Below, one piece after another: positions 9,945 through 19,366 of a stretch of DNA of 64,000 nucleotides; the first letter of the stretch is position 1; each line of letters starts with the position of its first letter. The stretch comes from Oxalobacteraceae bacterium. Lineage in GTDB: Bacteria; Pseudomonadota; Gammaproteobacteria; Burkholderiales; Burkholderiaceae_D. Position numbers and translations under genes: made by a program. The notes beneath the pieces were generated by a model that was not told the origin of the DNA, did not search any database, and saw only the letters and a list, made by a program, of their open reading frames with translations. The stretch is taken from the NCBI GenBank assembly GCA_900299005.1, contig OMID01000025.1, positions 1 through 64,000 of the forward strand. Direction: 5' to 3'.

Positions 9945-11738
9945 TTATTTTTCTTCGACCTGCAAAATCGCCAGGAACGCCTCCTGTGGTATCTCGACCG
10001 AGCCGACCTGCTTCATGCGTTTCTTGCCGGCCTTCTGTTTCTCAAGCAGCTTGCGTTTTCGGGTGATGTCGCCACCATAGCATTTGGCGAGTACGTTTTT
10101 GCGCAGTGCCTTGACGTTCTCGCGCGAGATGATGTTCGAGCCAATGGCGGCCTGAATAGCGACATCGAACATCTGCCGTGGGATGAGTTCTCGCATTTTT
10201 GCAGCGACTGCGCGCCCCCGGAAAGGGGCGTTCGAGCGGTGCACTATTATCGCCAGCGCATCGACTTTGTCACCGTTGATCAGCATGTCGACCTTGACCA
10301 CATCGGAGGAGCGATACTCCTTGAATTCATAATCCATCGACGCATAACCACGGGAGATGGACTTCAATCGATCAAAGAAATCGAGCACAACCTCACCCAT
10401 CGGTATTTCGTAGGTGAGCTGCACCTGCTTGCCGTGGTAAGACATGTTGACCTGTATGCCCCGCTTCTGGGTGCATAGCGTGATCACCGACCCGACATAC
10501 TCCTGAGGCATGTACAGGTTGACTGTGACGATAGGCTCGCGGATATCATCGATCTTGGAAGGCTCTGGCATCTTGGATGGATTGTCGACCATCAGAGTCT
10601 TGCCATCTCGCATCTGGACTTGGTAGATCACAGTCGGCGCGGTGGTGATCAGGTCCATACCAAATTCGCGCTCGAGTCGCTCCTGAACAATCTCCATGTG
10701 CAAGAGACCCAGAAATCCACAGCGAAAACCAAAGCCCAGTGCTTGCGACACCTCGGGTTCATACATGAGCGCGGCATCATTGAGCTTGAGCTTCTCGAGC
10801 GAGTCGCGCAGTGCATCGTACTGATTGGCTTCCACAGGAAACAGACCGGCAAATACTTGAGGCTGCACTTCCTTGAACCCGGGGAGAGGCGCAGACGCAG
10901 GTTTGGCAGCCAACGTGATGGTGTCGCCCACTTTTGCGGCTTTGAGCTCCTTGATGCCCGCAATAATGAAACCCACCTGACCGGCCGACAGCGATTCACG
11001 CGCTACCGACTTGGGCGTGAATACGCCCACGCTCTCGACCAGATGCTGGGCGCCAGTGGCCATCAACAGAATTTTTTCTTTCGGGCGCAGTGTGCCGTTC
11101 ATGACCCGCACCAGCATCACCACACCCACGTAGTTATCAAACCAGGAATCGACGATCAGTGCCTGCAAAGGAGCGTCCGGGTCACCTTTGGGCGGCGGCA
11201 CTCTGGCGATCAGCGATTCCAGAACCTCTTCTACACCGAGGCCTGTCTTTGCGGAACAGTGCACCGCGTCACTAGCTTCGATGCCGATCACGTCTTCGAT
11301 CTCGGCAATGGCATTATCAGGGTCGGCAGATGGCAGATCGATTTTGTTCAGTACCGGGACGACTTCAACGCCCAGGTCGAGCGCGGTGTAGCAGTTGGCC
11401 ACGGTCTGGGCCTCTACGCCCTGAGATGCATCGACCACCAGCAGCGCGCCTTCGCAGGCCGACAAAGACCGGCTGACCTCGTAGCTGAAATCGACATGGC
11501 CGGGGGTATCGATCAGATTGAGGTTATAGACCTGCCCATCGCGCGCCTTGTACTGAAGTGCGGCAGTCTGTGCCTTGATGGTAATGCCACGCTCGCGCTC
11601 AAGGTCCATCGAGTCGAGCACCTGAGCTTCCATCTCGCGGTCAGACAGTCCGCCGCAGAGCTGGATGATGCGATCCGCAAGCGTGGATTTGCCGTGGTCG
11701 ATATGGGCGATGATGGAGAAATTTCTGATATTTTGCAT
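9945..11738 (-). CDS. lepA: elongation factor 4 (LepA)
   Basis: LepA is a ribosome-associated translational GTPase related to EF-G. The frame is open to 11786, but the family start [19 protein letters not shown] begins at the ATG at 11738, giving 597 residues, the standard length. The G motifs are HIDHGKS, DTPGH and NKID. The specific C-terminal domain ends in [13 protein letters not shown]. It heads the lepA-lepB-rnc-era group and follows the sigma-E cluster. Confidence 0.98.
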   Translation of the reverse strand: MQNIRNFSIIAHIDHGKSTLADRIIQLCGGLSDREMEAQVLDSMDLERERGITIKAQTAALQYKARDGQVYNLNLIDTPGHVDFSYEVSRSLSACEGALLVVDASQGVEAQTVANCYTALDLGVEVVPVLNKIDLPSADPDNAIAEIEDVIGIEASDAVHCSAKTGLGVEEVLESLIARVPPPKGDPDAPLQALIVDSWFDNYVGVVMLVRVMNGTLRPKEKILLMATGAQHLVESVGVFTPKSVARESLSAGQVGFIIAGIKELKAAKVGDTITLAAKPASAPLPGFKEVQPQVFAGLFPVEANQYDALRDSLEKLKLNDAALMYEPEVSQALGFGFRCGFLGLLHMEIVQERLEREFGMDLITTAPTVIYQVQMRDGKTLMVDNPSKMPEPSKIDDIREPIVTVNLYMPQEYVGSVITLCTQKRGIQVNMSYHGKQVQLTYEIPMGEVVLDFFDRLKSISRGYASMDYEFKEYRSSDVVKVDMLINGDKVDALAIIVHRSNAPFRGRAVAAKMRELIPRQMFDVAIQAAIGSNIISRENVKALRKNVLAKCYGGDITRKRKLLEKQKAGKKRMKQVGSVEIPQEAFLAILQVEEK

Positions 11739-11884
11739 TCGTGCGACGGGTACAAAAAAAGCGCTCTGAGCGGGGCGAGTCCCCAAGCGAGCGCCTTGTT
11801 TGGAAAGCTGTTCAGACCTGACATTTTACCGGATTTGGGGGGGTATTAGCCCCTGGTGCCGAAGGCCCACTGCCAGCGCAGCCC

Positions 11885-12142
11885 TCAGGGATTCGAGAGA
11901 AAGGCCCGAACCGTATTTTCATTAAGATAATAATGGCATAGCTGCTGATCGGATTGGCCCAAGCGCCGCCCGATCAACACGGGCACTAGCTCATCGTAGC
12001 GGGCCAGCAGGTCTTCGTTACCCTGGGCGTCGATATCAACGACATCGATCGCTGCCTGATCCCCGGCTAGCACCATGAGCGCCGAGTGCATGTCCTCGCA
12101 CAGATGGCAGTAGCTGCGGGAATACAGGACGAACCGGGTCAT
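11885..12142 (-). CDS. glutaredoxin family protein
   Basis: A small thioredoxin-fold protein of 85 residues from the ATG at 12142; an upstream in-frame start at 12178 looks less likely. The redox motif is CHLC in MTRFVLYSRSYCHLCEDM, followed by a conserved region VPVLIGRR with the cis-proline. This matches the glutaredoxin-like DUF836 family, which occurs between degP/mucD and lepA in Burkholderiales. Its physiological partner is not known from the sequence. The position next to a periplasmic protease gene does not imply export, since no signal peptide is present. Confidence 0.88.
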   Translation of the reverse strand: MTRFVLYSRSYCHLCEDMHSALMVLAGDQAAIDVVDIDAQGNEDLLARYDELVPVLIGRRLGQSDQQLCHYYLNENTVRAFLSNP

Positions 12143-12161
12143 CTGAGTTAAGGCAGGTCGA

Positions 12162-12191
12162 CCGCAGTTCCGAAGCAAACCGGAACTGCGG
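12162..12191 (-). repeat. perfect 11-bp hairpin between degP and the glutaredoxin-like gene
   Basis: CCGCAGTTCCG (12162-12172) and CGGAACTGCGG (12181-12191) pair perfectly across an 8-base loop. On the minus strand it lies 28 bases after the degP stop. There is no U-run behind it, so it may protect or process the mRNA rather than end transcription. Confidence 0.6.
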
Positions 12192-12219
12192 CGACGTCTG
12201 GCGACAAGCGTGAGGGGAC

Positions 12220-13698
12220 TTACTGCTGGGCTGGCCGGATCGGCACAAACTGGGATGAATCTCCGCGACGCACCAGCAGCAGCGCATTCTTCTTGGTATC
12301 GAGCTTCGACACCAAAGAATTGAACTGCTTGGCGTCTTTGATATCGGTGTTGTTGAGACGGACGATCACATCGCCCGGTTGCAAGCCAGCGCGACCGGCA
12401 GGACCGTCAGCGAGTTCAACAATCGCGCCGCCCTCGAGCTTGAGCTCGCGTTTCTGAGCGTCGCTCAGATCTGCCACTGCCAGACCCAGCGCATTGACGG
12501 TCTGCTCCTGTTTGGACTTCTTGTCTTCCTTCTTCGCGGTCTGCTCTGCCTCCATCTCGGCGACCGTCACTTGCAGGTCACGCTTGGCACCTTTGCGCAG
12601 CACTGTCAGCGTGGATTTGGAGCCCGGCTTGGTGTTGCCTACCAGTCGCGGCAGATCGCCTGATTTGTCAATCGTCGTTCCATTGAAGCTGGTGATGATG
12701 TCGCCCGCCTCCACGCCCGCCTTCTCTGCTGGACTGCCCGGTTCCACACGTGCCACTAAGGCACCCTGAGCACGCGGCAAACCGAGTGACTCAGCGACTT
12801 CCTTGGTGACTTCACCGATTTGCACACCGATGCGGCCGCGCACAACGCGTCCGATAGTTTTGAGCTGCTCGGAGACCCGAATGGCCTCGGCGATGGGTAC
12901 CGCAAATGAAATCCCCATGTAACCGCCGGAACGACTGTAGATCTGGGAATTGATGCCAACCACTTCGCCGCGCATATTGATGAGAGGGCCGCCTGAGTTG
13001 CCCGGATTGACCGCCACGTCGGTCTGAATCAGTGGCAGGTAATCGCCGGTATCGCGCGAATTCGCCGACACGATACCAGCGGTCACCGTATTCTCCAGAC
13101 CGAACGGCGAGCCGATCGCGATGACCCACTCGCCGACACGCAATTTACTCGAATCACCCATGGTCAGACGGGGCAAGTTGCTACCATCGATCTTGACCAG
13201 CGCCACGTCGGTGCGGCGATCTGATCCGATGATCTTGGCCTTGAATTCACGCTTGTCGGTCAGGGTGACAAATACTTCATCGGCGCCCTCAACCACGTGC
13301 GCATTGGTCAGCACATAGCCGTCAGCCGAAATGATGAAGCCCGATCCTACGCCGCGCGGCACTTGCGGCTGCTCGTCACCATTGCCATTCGGTGCACGGC
13401 GACCGCGCGGTGAGGGCTGGGGTCGCTGCCCGGGAGGCTGACCGAAGAAACGACGGAAAAACTCCTGCATCTCTTCATCTTCGCCTCCCTGTCCCTGTAA
13501 CATCTTGGAACGTTCCGTGGTCCGGATGTTCACCACCGACGGTCCGACCTTATCGACCAGATCCGTAAAATCCGGGAGCACGGCCGCCGCCGCGTGCGGC
13601 GTGCTCAGGCCGAGCCCCAGCGCCAGCCCGGCAGGCACAACGAGAAAAGCGGCGGCCGAGAAAAAAGCGGCGCTCAGACGGCGGGAGAATGAAAACAT
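12220..13698 (-). CDS. degP: Do-family periplasmic serine endoprotease (DegP/MucD)
   Basis: DegP degrades or refolds damaged envelope proteins. The 492 residues start with a signal peptide (cleavage probably after the AHAAA-like stretch near residue 39), then a trypsin-like domain with His134 in TNAHVV, Asp164 in DVALVKI and Ser235 in GNSGGPL. Two PDZ domains follow (about 280-370 and 400-485). The linker between residues 66 and 112 is rich in Pro, Gly and Arg. It lies 15 bases after rseB, so it is part of the rpoE-rseA-rseB-degP stress operon that responds to misfolded outer-membrane proteins. Confidence 0.96.
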   Translation of the reverse strand: MFSFSRRLSAAFFSAAAFLVVPAGLALGLGLSTPHAAAAVLPDFTDLVDKVGPSVVNIRTTERSKMLQGQGGEDEEMQEFFRRFFGQPPGQRPQPSPRGRRAPNGNGDEQPQVPRGVGSGFIISADGYVLTNAHVVEGADEVFVTLTDKREFKAKIIGSDRRTDVALVKIDGSNLPRLTMGDSSKLRVGEWVIAIGSPFGLENTVTAGIVSANSRDTGDYLPLIQTDVAVNPGNSGGPLINMRGEVVGINSQIYSRSGGYMGISFAVPIAEAIRVSEQLKTIGRVVRGRIGVQIGEVTKEVAESLGLPRAQGALVARVEPGSPAEKAGVEAGDIITSFNGTTIDKSGDLPRLVGNTKPGSKSTLTVLRKGAKRDLQVTVAEMEAEQTAKKEDKKSKQEQTVNALGLAVADLSDAQKRELKLEGGAIVELADGPAGRAGLQPGDVIVRLNNTDIKDAKQFNSLVSKLDTKKNALLLVRRGDSSQFVPIRPAQQ

Positions 13699-13713
13699 GT
13701 TATTCCTGGGCTG

Positions 13714-14811
13714 TTATTTGATTGCGGGGGCAGTAAATTCCACACTGTCGGCGACCAGACGCAACGCCGCCATTGGGGTTTCTCCAACAATAGTAAGCCA
13801 AAACCTGCCGACCCGCTTGCCGATGACATTAACCGCACCATGCTGGACTGGCCTGGCACTGCTCGCCTCTGACCAGGGCTCGATGAAAATGGATATTCCG
13901 GCCAATCCGTCAGAGCAGAGAATCTGCAGAACTTCACGAGCATCGCCTGCAGAACCGGGCGCATTACCGACCCTGCGCCGCGACGCCGAGATACGCGAAA
14001 AGCCCTCGGGCAAACGAAACGACCAGGCAAGCGGGTCTGCAGGTCCTGTGACGGCGCGCTCCGTCCTCCAACCGCGCAGATCAGGTTCGCGCCATTGAAA
14101 ACGTTTGGCTGAGGTAGGCCAGACCGCCAGTTGACTGAACCCGGTCTGCGCAACGACCTGGCCGGCTTCACTGATACTCTGGAACCTCAGCAAGAGCCCA
14201 GTGGCCGCATCGAACCAGAGACGATAGCCATAGCGAAGCCCATCGACTGGTTGAAGCTGCAGCACCTCGCTACTGCGCCCCGCGACTCTGTCATTGATAA
14301 GGCTGCGGGTTCGATAATGCGCGAGCAAGGCGCTCGCACTGCCGAAAGACAGCACTGGAAAACCCGGCGTGCCGGTTAGCTGATCGTGAATGACAACACG
14401 CTCCTGGGGCAAGTACCAGGTGACTCGTGCACCTTGGCGCACCATGTCTCGAGGTGGCCCTTCCAATGGCTGCACACGCGTGATATCGCTGTGTGCGCCC
14501 GTTGAGCCGCTTGTACCAGTTGAGCCGGTTGAGTCGGATGAACCGGGTAAGCCGATGGCATCGGCCATGTGTGTGATGCGCAAGGTCTGCGCATTCGGTC
14601 CTAGCTGTTGTAGCACGATGCCCGCATAGTCAAGGCGAAGCGCAGCATCGCGAGCACGCTCCAACTGCCGCTCGGCACGCACAGCAGTAGCTGTAATCGC
14701 AGCAGCAGCGGTGTCAGTGGCGTGGCCATGTTCGGTGAGCATCAACGGGATGAGGACCAAGAAACGCCCCCACCGCAGCGAGTTCTGCGTGACTGGCTGC
14801 GAAAAAAGCAT
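13714..14811 (-). CDS. rseB: sigma-E regulatory protein RseB/MucB
   Basis: RseB is a periplasmic protein that binds the anti-sigma factor RseA and shields it from proteolysis until lipid or LPS signals displace it. The 365 residues have a hydrophobic N-terminus (RFLVLIPLMLTEHGHA), the RseB N-domain pattern (LDYAGIVLQQ, then LEGPPRDMVRQG) and the C-domain (LPEGFSRISASRR). A low-complexity Ser/Thr/Gly stretch interrupts the N-domain at residues 91-109. It lies 3 bases after rseA and 15 before degP. Confidence 0.93.
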   Translation of the reverse strand: MLFSQPVTQNSLRWGRFLVLIPLMLTEHGHATDTAAAAITATAVRAERQLERARDAALRLDYAGIVLQQLGPNAQTLRITHMADAIGLPGSSDSTGSTGTSGSTGAHSDITRVQPLEGPPRDMVRQGARVTWYLPQERVVIHDQLTGTPGFPVLSFGSASALLAHYRTRSLINDRVAGRSSEVLQLQPVDGLRYGYRLWFDAATGLLLRFQSISEAGQVVAQTGFSQLAVWPTSAKRFQWREPDLRGWRTERAVTGPADPLAWSFRLPEGFSRISASRRRVGNAPGSAGDAREVLQILCSDGLAGISIFIEPWSEASSARPVQHGAVNVIGKRVGRFWLTIVGETPMAALRLVADSVEFTAPAIK

Positions 14812-14814
14812 GCG

Positions 14815-15387
14815 TTATTTTTCTGTGCCGCTGCTGAATGCGGCTTGTCTGACCAGTGTCGGTGGACTGTAGAGTGAAGGATTCGCGCTGTGGTGGAGCA
14901 AAACGTAGTCTACTTCCCTGCCGTGCGCGATGGCGCTGCCGGCGTCTGCGAGCGTAGCTGAGGCAAGGGATGACGGCGGGTTGTCGGCAAGTCGTGTGAA
15001 CGGCATGGGTGAGGGCGAGTTACCGGTGGGCGCGTGAAATACCGACGGCATTAGCGCAAATCCTGTGGCCGCCGCTGCCACTGCTGTCAGTACAACGCGC
15101 CACCCCTTGCGCTGACCAGGCGCTCTGTCTTGCTTTGGGATGAGCAAGGTGGGCTCAGACTGAAGGCGTTCGCTGAACTTTTTCGAGAAATCTGCGCTGA
15201 GCTCTTCCGCCAGCTGCTCGCTGCGCAAACAATCACCGATAAGGTGATAGATGTCCCAGTCATCCCTCAAGGCGTTGGGCGTCGAGGCGGTCAGTTGCAC
15301 TAGCAACCCATCCATCTGCCGTAGGTCAAGTACTCCATCGGCGAGCTCGGAGATTTGCTGGCGGACTGGCTGTTGTCTGTTCATCAT
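14815..15387 (-). CDS. rseA: anti-sigma-E factor RseA/MucA
   Basis: RseA holds sigma-E inactive at the inner membrane. The N-terminal cytoplasmic part (QQISELADGVLDLRQMDGL, then WDIYHLIGDCLRSE) matches the RseA N-domain that clamps the sigma factor. A single transmembrane helix is at about residues 94-112 (GWRVVLTAVAAAATGFALM). The periplasmic tail is short and Pro/Ser-rich. At 190 residues it is of usual length. It sits between rpoE and rseB, 64 bases downstream of rpoE. Confidence 0.92.
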   Translation of the reverse strand: MMNRQQPVRQQISELADGVLDLRQMDGLLVQLTASTPNALRDDWDIYHLIGDCLRSEQLAEELSADFSKKFSERLQSEPTLLIPKQDRAPGQRKGWRVVLTAVAAAATGFALMPSVFHAPTGNSPSPMPFTRLADNPPSSLASATLADAGSAIAHGREVDYVLLHHSANPSLYSPPTLVRQAAFSSGTEK

Positions 15388-15451
15388 GCCCTACCCTTCA
15401 CTTCTTGTTCAGTACGGTTCAAACCTGCAGGAATGACCCCTGCAGTGTGCA

Positions 15452-16054
15452 CTACCAGCGCTTGTCGATAGCCGTATCGAGCAAAGGTCTGAGCTTTTCT
15501 GCGATCGCCTCTCTCGCTCGAAAAATCCGACTCCGGACAGTGCCAATCGGGCACCCCATGGCCTCGGCAATTTCGTCATAACTCAACCCCTCGAGTTCTC
15601 TCAAGGTAATCGCCATTCTCAGCTCGTCCGGCAAGGCCTCCATCGCGACATTGACTGTTTCAGCAATCTGCTTGGTGGCGAGCATGGACTCCGGCGTGTT
15701 GATGTCTCTTAGATGCTCTCCGTCATCAAAAGTTTCTGCCTCCTCCGCATCTGCCTCCGTGGATGTTGGCGCCCGTCTCCCCTGCGTCACGAGATAGTTT
15801 TTGGCCGTGTTGATGCCGATCCGGTACAGCCACGTGTAAAACGCAGAGTCTCCGCGAAATTGTGGCAGTGCTCGATAGGCCTTGATGAAAGCCTCCTGCA
15901 CGACATCTTCTGCCTCTGCCTGATCTCGCACCAACCGCGACACCAGCCGCATGAGTTTGCGCTGGTACTTGGACACTAGGAGCTCGAACGCCTTCTTGTC
16001 ACCCAGCTGGACGCGATCAACCAGGAGTTGATCTATATCGCGTTCTGTTGTCAA
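15452..16054 (-). CDS. rpoE: RNA polymerase sigma factor RpoE (sigma-E/AlgU)
   Basis: An extracytoplasmic-function sigma factor that transcribes envelope-stress genes. The 200 residues contain region 2 (VQLGDKKAFELLVSKYQRKL, then EAEDVVQEAFIKAYRAL and FYTWLYRIGINTAKNYL) and region 4 (LRELEGLSYDEIAEAMGCP, then IGTVRSRIFRAREAI). It is the first gene of the rpoE-rseA-rseB-degP cluster. A match to a sigma-E promoter lies about 200 bases upstream, consistent with positive autoregulation as in E. coli and Pseudomonas. Confidence 0.97.
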   Translation of the reverse strand: MTTERDIDQLLVDRVQLGDKKAFELLVSKYQRKLMRLVSRLVRDQAEAEDVVQEAFIKAYRALPQFRGDSAFYTWLYRIGINTAKNYLVTQGRRAPTSTEADAEEAETFDDGEHLRDINTPESMLATKQIAETVNVAMEALPDELRMAITLRELEGLSYDEIAEAMGCPIGTVRSRIFRAREAIAEKLRPLLDTAIDKRW

Positions 16055-16254
16055 TCCCCTATTCCTCGCACGCGCACAACCCCCGGGACGTTCACTTGTG
16101 ACCGATCAATCCAATGGCACTTGCGGATAGTCGTGCAGAAGAAGCGCGTAATGCTCTTCAGAACGAAATGAATGCTGGCAATGCATTGATCGTGCATTGC
16201 CACGAATATCGACAATCAAGTGAAATTGGAATGCGGACTCAGTGCTCCCTTGTC

Positions 16255-16281
16255 GTTGACTTGATGACATTCAAAAAGTTC
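16255..16281 (-). promoter_or_regulatory. sigma-E-type promoter of rpoE
   Basis: The minus strand reads GAACTT (16281-16276), 16 bases, then TCAAC (16259-16255). The first element is the consensus sigma-E -35; the -10 begins with the conserved TC. It lies just downstream of the YgfX-like gene and about 200 bases before the rpoE start. The leader between promoter and rpoE shows no other signal I recognise. Confidence 0.6.
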
Positions 16282-16306
16282 AACCAACGGCAGGAAGATG
16301 GGGTCG

Positions 16307-16807
16307 CTATGTGTGGCTCGGAGGCGCTTGTCGAATAATCCATCGACAGGCGATGGACAAGGCACGGAATGATTCCGCACTCAGTGAATCGGGTAACACA
16401 GGTATCACGACTACCCGACCCTTTGCAGATTGAAAACGGAGCAACAACATGAATGACCACAGCGTCGAATCCCTCAGCAGTTGAACTACCTCACTGCTGT
16501 GTTGGTCATCCGAGACGGAAGCACGTTCACCAGCAGTGACCCACTCAGTGTGGTTCAAGTGGATGGCACCACTGCCAGATATATCAATGACAAAGGCTTT
16601 TGTGAGCTTCCGTGCCCCATAAAACATACGCAGCGCTGCTACGACGCAAACCATGGCCAGCAGCTGATGCATCACAAAGCGAGTTTGTTCAGCCGGTATT
16701 TGCAAGAGCTGAACAGCAGCGAGAACAAGCAGTGCCGCCATCAACAGCAGCAAACCTCGCAACAGAAGAGAGGGACGCACCACCACCGAAGTAGCGATGC
16801 CATTCAT
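16307..16807 (-). CDS. YgfX-like membrane protein
   Basis: A 166-residue protein from the ATG at 16807; a TTG at 16906 would overlap fabF and is less likely. Two hydrophobic helices lie near the N-terminus (LLLRGLLLLMAALLVLAAVQLL and FVMHQLLAMVCVVAALRMF), followed by a soluble part with LWSFMLLLRFQS and VIPVLPDSLSAESFRAL. This ending resembles the YgfX/CptA family (LPDSL followed by F-R), which lies next to rpoE or nadB in Gammaproteobacteria. It sits 58 bases after fabF. The family role, proposed toxin or division-related in E. coli, cannot be transferred with confidence. No clear ribosome-binding site is present. Confidence 0.7.
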   Translation of the reverse strand: MNGIATSVVVRPSLLLRGLLLLMAALLVLAAVQLLQIPAEQTRFVMHQLLAMVCVVAALRMFYGARKLTKAFVIDISGSGAIHLNHTEWVTAGERASVSDDQHSSEVVQLLRDSTLWSFMLLLRFQSAKGRVVVIPVLPDSLSAESFRALSIACRWIIRQAPPSHT

Positions 16808-16865
16808 GGGATCAGGAGTAAAGTGGCGCCACTCGGTCGTGCAGTGCGAATGACAGGCGGGAAAA

Positions 16866-18113
16866 TCAGACTTTAGAAAATACCAGGGTGCCGTTGGTTC
16901 CACCAAAACCGAAGGAATTCTTCACTGCGATATCGATCGTCATGTCACGCGCAGCATTGGCGCAGTAATCGAGATCACAGGAAGGGTCTTGATTGAAGAT
17001 ATTAATGGTGGGCGGCGATTTCTGATGGTGCACGGCGAGCACCGTGAATACCGACTCCAGTCCACCTGCGCCGCCCAGCAGGTGCCCGGTCATGGATTTG
17101 GTGGAGTTGACGACGATCTTCCCTGCATGATCACCGAGCGCTCGCTTGATCGCAACAGTCTCTGCCACATCGCCGAGCGGCGTTGACGTGCCGTGAGCAT
17201 TGACGTAGTCAACCTGATCGGGGTTGATACCCGCATTGCGCAACGCTGCCAGCATGCATCGGCGGGCGCCATCGCCGTTTTCCAGAGGCGCGGTCATGTG
17301 ATGCGCATCTGCGCTCATGCCAAACCCGAGCAGCTCTGCATAGATTTTTGCCCCACGGGCTTTTGCGTGCTCGTATTCTTCAAGCACCATCACGCCGGCA
17401 CCTTCGCCGAGCACGAAACCATCGCGATCCTTGTCCCAGGGGCGCGAGGCAGTCGCTGGATCGTCGTTGCGGGAGGAGAGCGCACGCGCCGCTGCAAAAC
17501 CACCTAAGCCAAGCGGAGAAATAGTGGACTCTGCACCGCCCGCAATGATGACATCAGCATCGCCGTACTCGATCATGCGGCCCGCCTCGCCTATGCAATG
17601 CAGTCCGGTCGTGCACGCGGTCACGATCGCAATGTTCGGACCTTTGAAACCATACTTGATGGAGAGGTGACCGGAGATCATGTTGATGATCGATGCCGGA
17701 ACGAAAAAAGGACTAATGCGGCGCGGGCCGCGGTGCGTGTATTCGGAGTGAGTTTCTTCGATCATGGGAAGTCCGCCGATACCCGAACCCACGATCACGC
17801 CGATGCGCTCGGCGTTATCTTCAGTGACGACCAGGCCGCTGTCGCTAATAGCCTGAATTCCAGCGGCCATGCCATAGTGAATGAATGTATCCATGTGACG
17901 CGCTTCTTTGCCGGGAATGTACTCCTCGACATTGAAGCCCTTCACCTCACCGGCAAAGCGGGTGGCAAAAGGACTGGCATCAAACCGTGTGATGGTGGCA
18001 ATACCGGACCTACCGGCAAGCAGGTTCTCCCACGCTGCCGCTGTCGTGTTGCCTACAGGTGAAACACATCCCAACCCAGTGACGACGACACGACGTTGCT
18101 TTGACCGGCTCAA
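16866..18113 (-). CDS. fabF: beta-ketoacyl-ACP synthase II
   Basis: FabF condenses malonyl-ACP with acyl-ACP in fatty-acid elongation and is the enzyme that makes cis-vaccenate. The 415 residues carry the catalytic Cys167 in [14 protein letters not shown], the first histidine in [12 protein letters not shown], and the second in [16 protein letters not shown]. The C-terminus [16 protein letters not shown] is characteristic. It follows acpP by 44 bases, the usual acpP-fabF pairing, and is the last fatty-acid gene of the cluster. Confidence 0.98.
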   Translation of the reverse strand: MSRSKQRRVVVTGLGCVSPVGNTTAAAWENLLAGRSGIATITRFDASPFATRFAGEVKGFNVEEYIPGKEARHMDTFIHYGMAAGIQAISDSGLVVTEDNAERIGVIVGSGIGGLPMIEETHSEYTHRGPRRISPFFVPASIINMISGHLSIKYGFKGPNIAIVTACTTGLHCIGEAGRMIEYGDADVIIAGGAESTISPLGLGGFAAARALSSRNDDPATASRPWDKDRDGFVLGEGAGVMVLEEYEHAKARGAKIYAELLGFGMSADAHHMTAPLENGDGARRCMLAALRNAGINPDQVDYVNAHGTSTPLGDVAETVAIKRALGDHAGKIVVNSTKSMTGHLLGGAGGLESVFTVLAVHHQKSPPTINIFNQDPSCDLDYCANAARDMTIDIAVKNSFGFGGTNGTLVFSKV

Positions 18114-18157
18114 ACCTTACTCCTGAATAAAGACAGACGTGAACTGCTTATACGAGC

Positions 18158-18397
18158 TTAAGCCTTGACGTTAGCCTTCGCATAATCGATCGCTTGCTGC
18201 ACCGTAGTAATCTTCTCGGCCTGCTCGTCGGGAATTTCCATTTCAAACTCGTCTTCCAGCGCCATCACGAGCTCAACCGTATCGAGCGAATCGGCACCGA
18301 GATCATCGACGAACGACGATTCGTTCTTGATGTCGGCTTCGGCGACGCCGAGTTGCTCAGCAACGATTTTCTTCACACGGGCTTCGATGTCAGACAT
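18158..18397 (-). CDS. acpP: acyl carrier protein
   Basis: The acyl carrier of fatty-acid synthesis. It has 79 residues, is strongly acidic, and carries the phosphopantetheine site Ser37 in [13 protein letters not shown]. The minus strand has a strong Shine-Dalgarno TTGGAGG eight bases before the ATG, as expected for one of the most abundant proteins. A 207-base gap separates it from fabG. That gap contains GATAAAAT, a possible -10 element, so acpP may have its own promoter in addition to fab-operon readthrough. Confidence 0.98.
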   Translation of the reverse strand: MSDIEARVKKIVAEQLGVAEADIKNESSFVDDLGADSLDTVELVMALEDEFEMEIPDEQAEKITTVQQAIDYAKANVKA

Positions 18398-18604
18398 CTT
18401 TTTCCTCCAAAAGGATGGGTTACCTAAAGTGCGCGCATTTTATCAGGTTTGCGCGGTGAAACTCGCTTTTCGGCTTTTGCTTTTATTAACAGTATCGTAC
18501 TGGCAAAATGCTCGAAAACCGGTTGTTCGCCTGCATGCAGGCTGCTGTGTCAAGTGGGCGCCAACGCAAGCTTAGTGTGGGCAGCCCCACGAAAGAACAG
18601 GCCG

Positions 18605-19366
18605 TCAGCCGCCGCTCATGTACATGCCGCCGTTCACATGCAGCGTGGTCCCGGTGATGTAGCCTGCCTCGGCCGATGCCAGGAACGCAACAGCAGCAGC
18701 AACGTCTTCAGGCATGCCGAAGCGACCGGCCGGTATCTGCTGCAGCAAGGCGGCAACCTGCTGTTCATTGAGTGCTTTGGTCATATCAGTGTCGATGAAT
18801 CCAGGTGCAACAGAATTGACCGTGATGTTCCGACTGCCGATCTCACGCGCCAGAGCGCGACTCATGCCCGCGACCCCTGCCTTGGCGGCGGCATAGTTCA
18901 TCTGCCCTGGATTGCCCGCAGAGCCGACGACCGAGGTAATGTTGATGATGCGTCCGTATTTCGCTTTCATCATGCCGCGCAGTACCGCGCGGGACAATCT
19001 GGCCACGGCCGTGAGATTGGTCGCGATGACGGCGTCCCACTCTTCGTCTTTCATGCGCATGGCCAGCTGATCCTGCGTGATGCCGGCGTTGTTCACCAGT
19101 ATCGAGACGCCGCCGAGTTCCTTGCCAATCGCCTCCACCAACTCACTCGAGGCAGTCGCATCGTTCACGTTCAGCACGGCACCATGCCCGGCATCGGCGC
19201 GCACCGTTTTCAGATACTCCGTAATGGCGGCAGCGCCTGCTTGAGAAGTCGCCGTACCAATGACCGTCGCGCCGCGCCTGGCTAACTCGGTCGCTATCGC
19301 GCGTCCGATGCCGCGTGATGCACCTGTGACAAGGGCTATCTGTTTTTCCATTCCCTGATTGCTCAT
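18605..19366 (-). CDS. fabG: 3-oxoacyl-ACP reductase
   Basis: FabG reduces beta-ketoacyl-ACP with NADPH. The 253 residues form a classical short-chain dehydrogenase: the TGASRGIGRAIA cofactor loop (about 14-25), the NNAG motif (92-95), the active-site serine in ITSVVGSAG, and Tyr158/Lys162 in YAAAKAG. The start overlaps the fabD stop by 4 bases. The chosen ATG gives MSNQGMEKQIALVTG; the second Met would also serve. Confidence 0.97.
   Translation of the reverse strand: MSNQGMEKQIALVTGASRGIGRAIATELARRGATVIGTATSQAGAAAITEYLKTVRADAGHGAVLNVNDATASSELVEAIGKELGGVSILVNNAGITQDQLAMRMKDEEWDAVIATNLTAVARLSRAVLRGMMKAKYGRIINITSVVGSAGNPGQMNYAAAKAGVAGMSRALAREIGSRNITVNSVAPGFIDTDMTKALNEQQVAALLQQIPAGRFGMPEDVAAAVAFLASAEAGYITGTTLHVNGGMYMSGG

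Noticed and set aside
10620-11849. 409-codon plus-strand open frame opposite lepA
   Set aside because: It lies wholly over lepA and its upstream region, has no family resemblance, and reflects codon bias of the real gene on the other strand.
18520-18560. Perfect TTGACA on the minus strand upstream of acpP as a promoter
   Set aside because: No acceptable -10 element lies 15-19 bases downstream.
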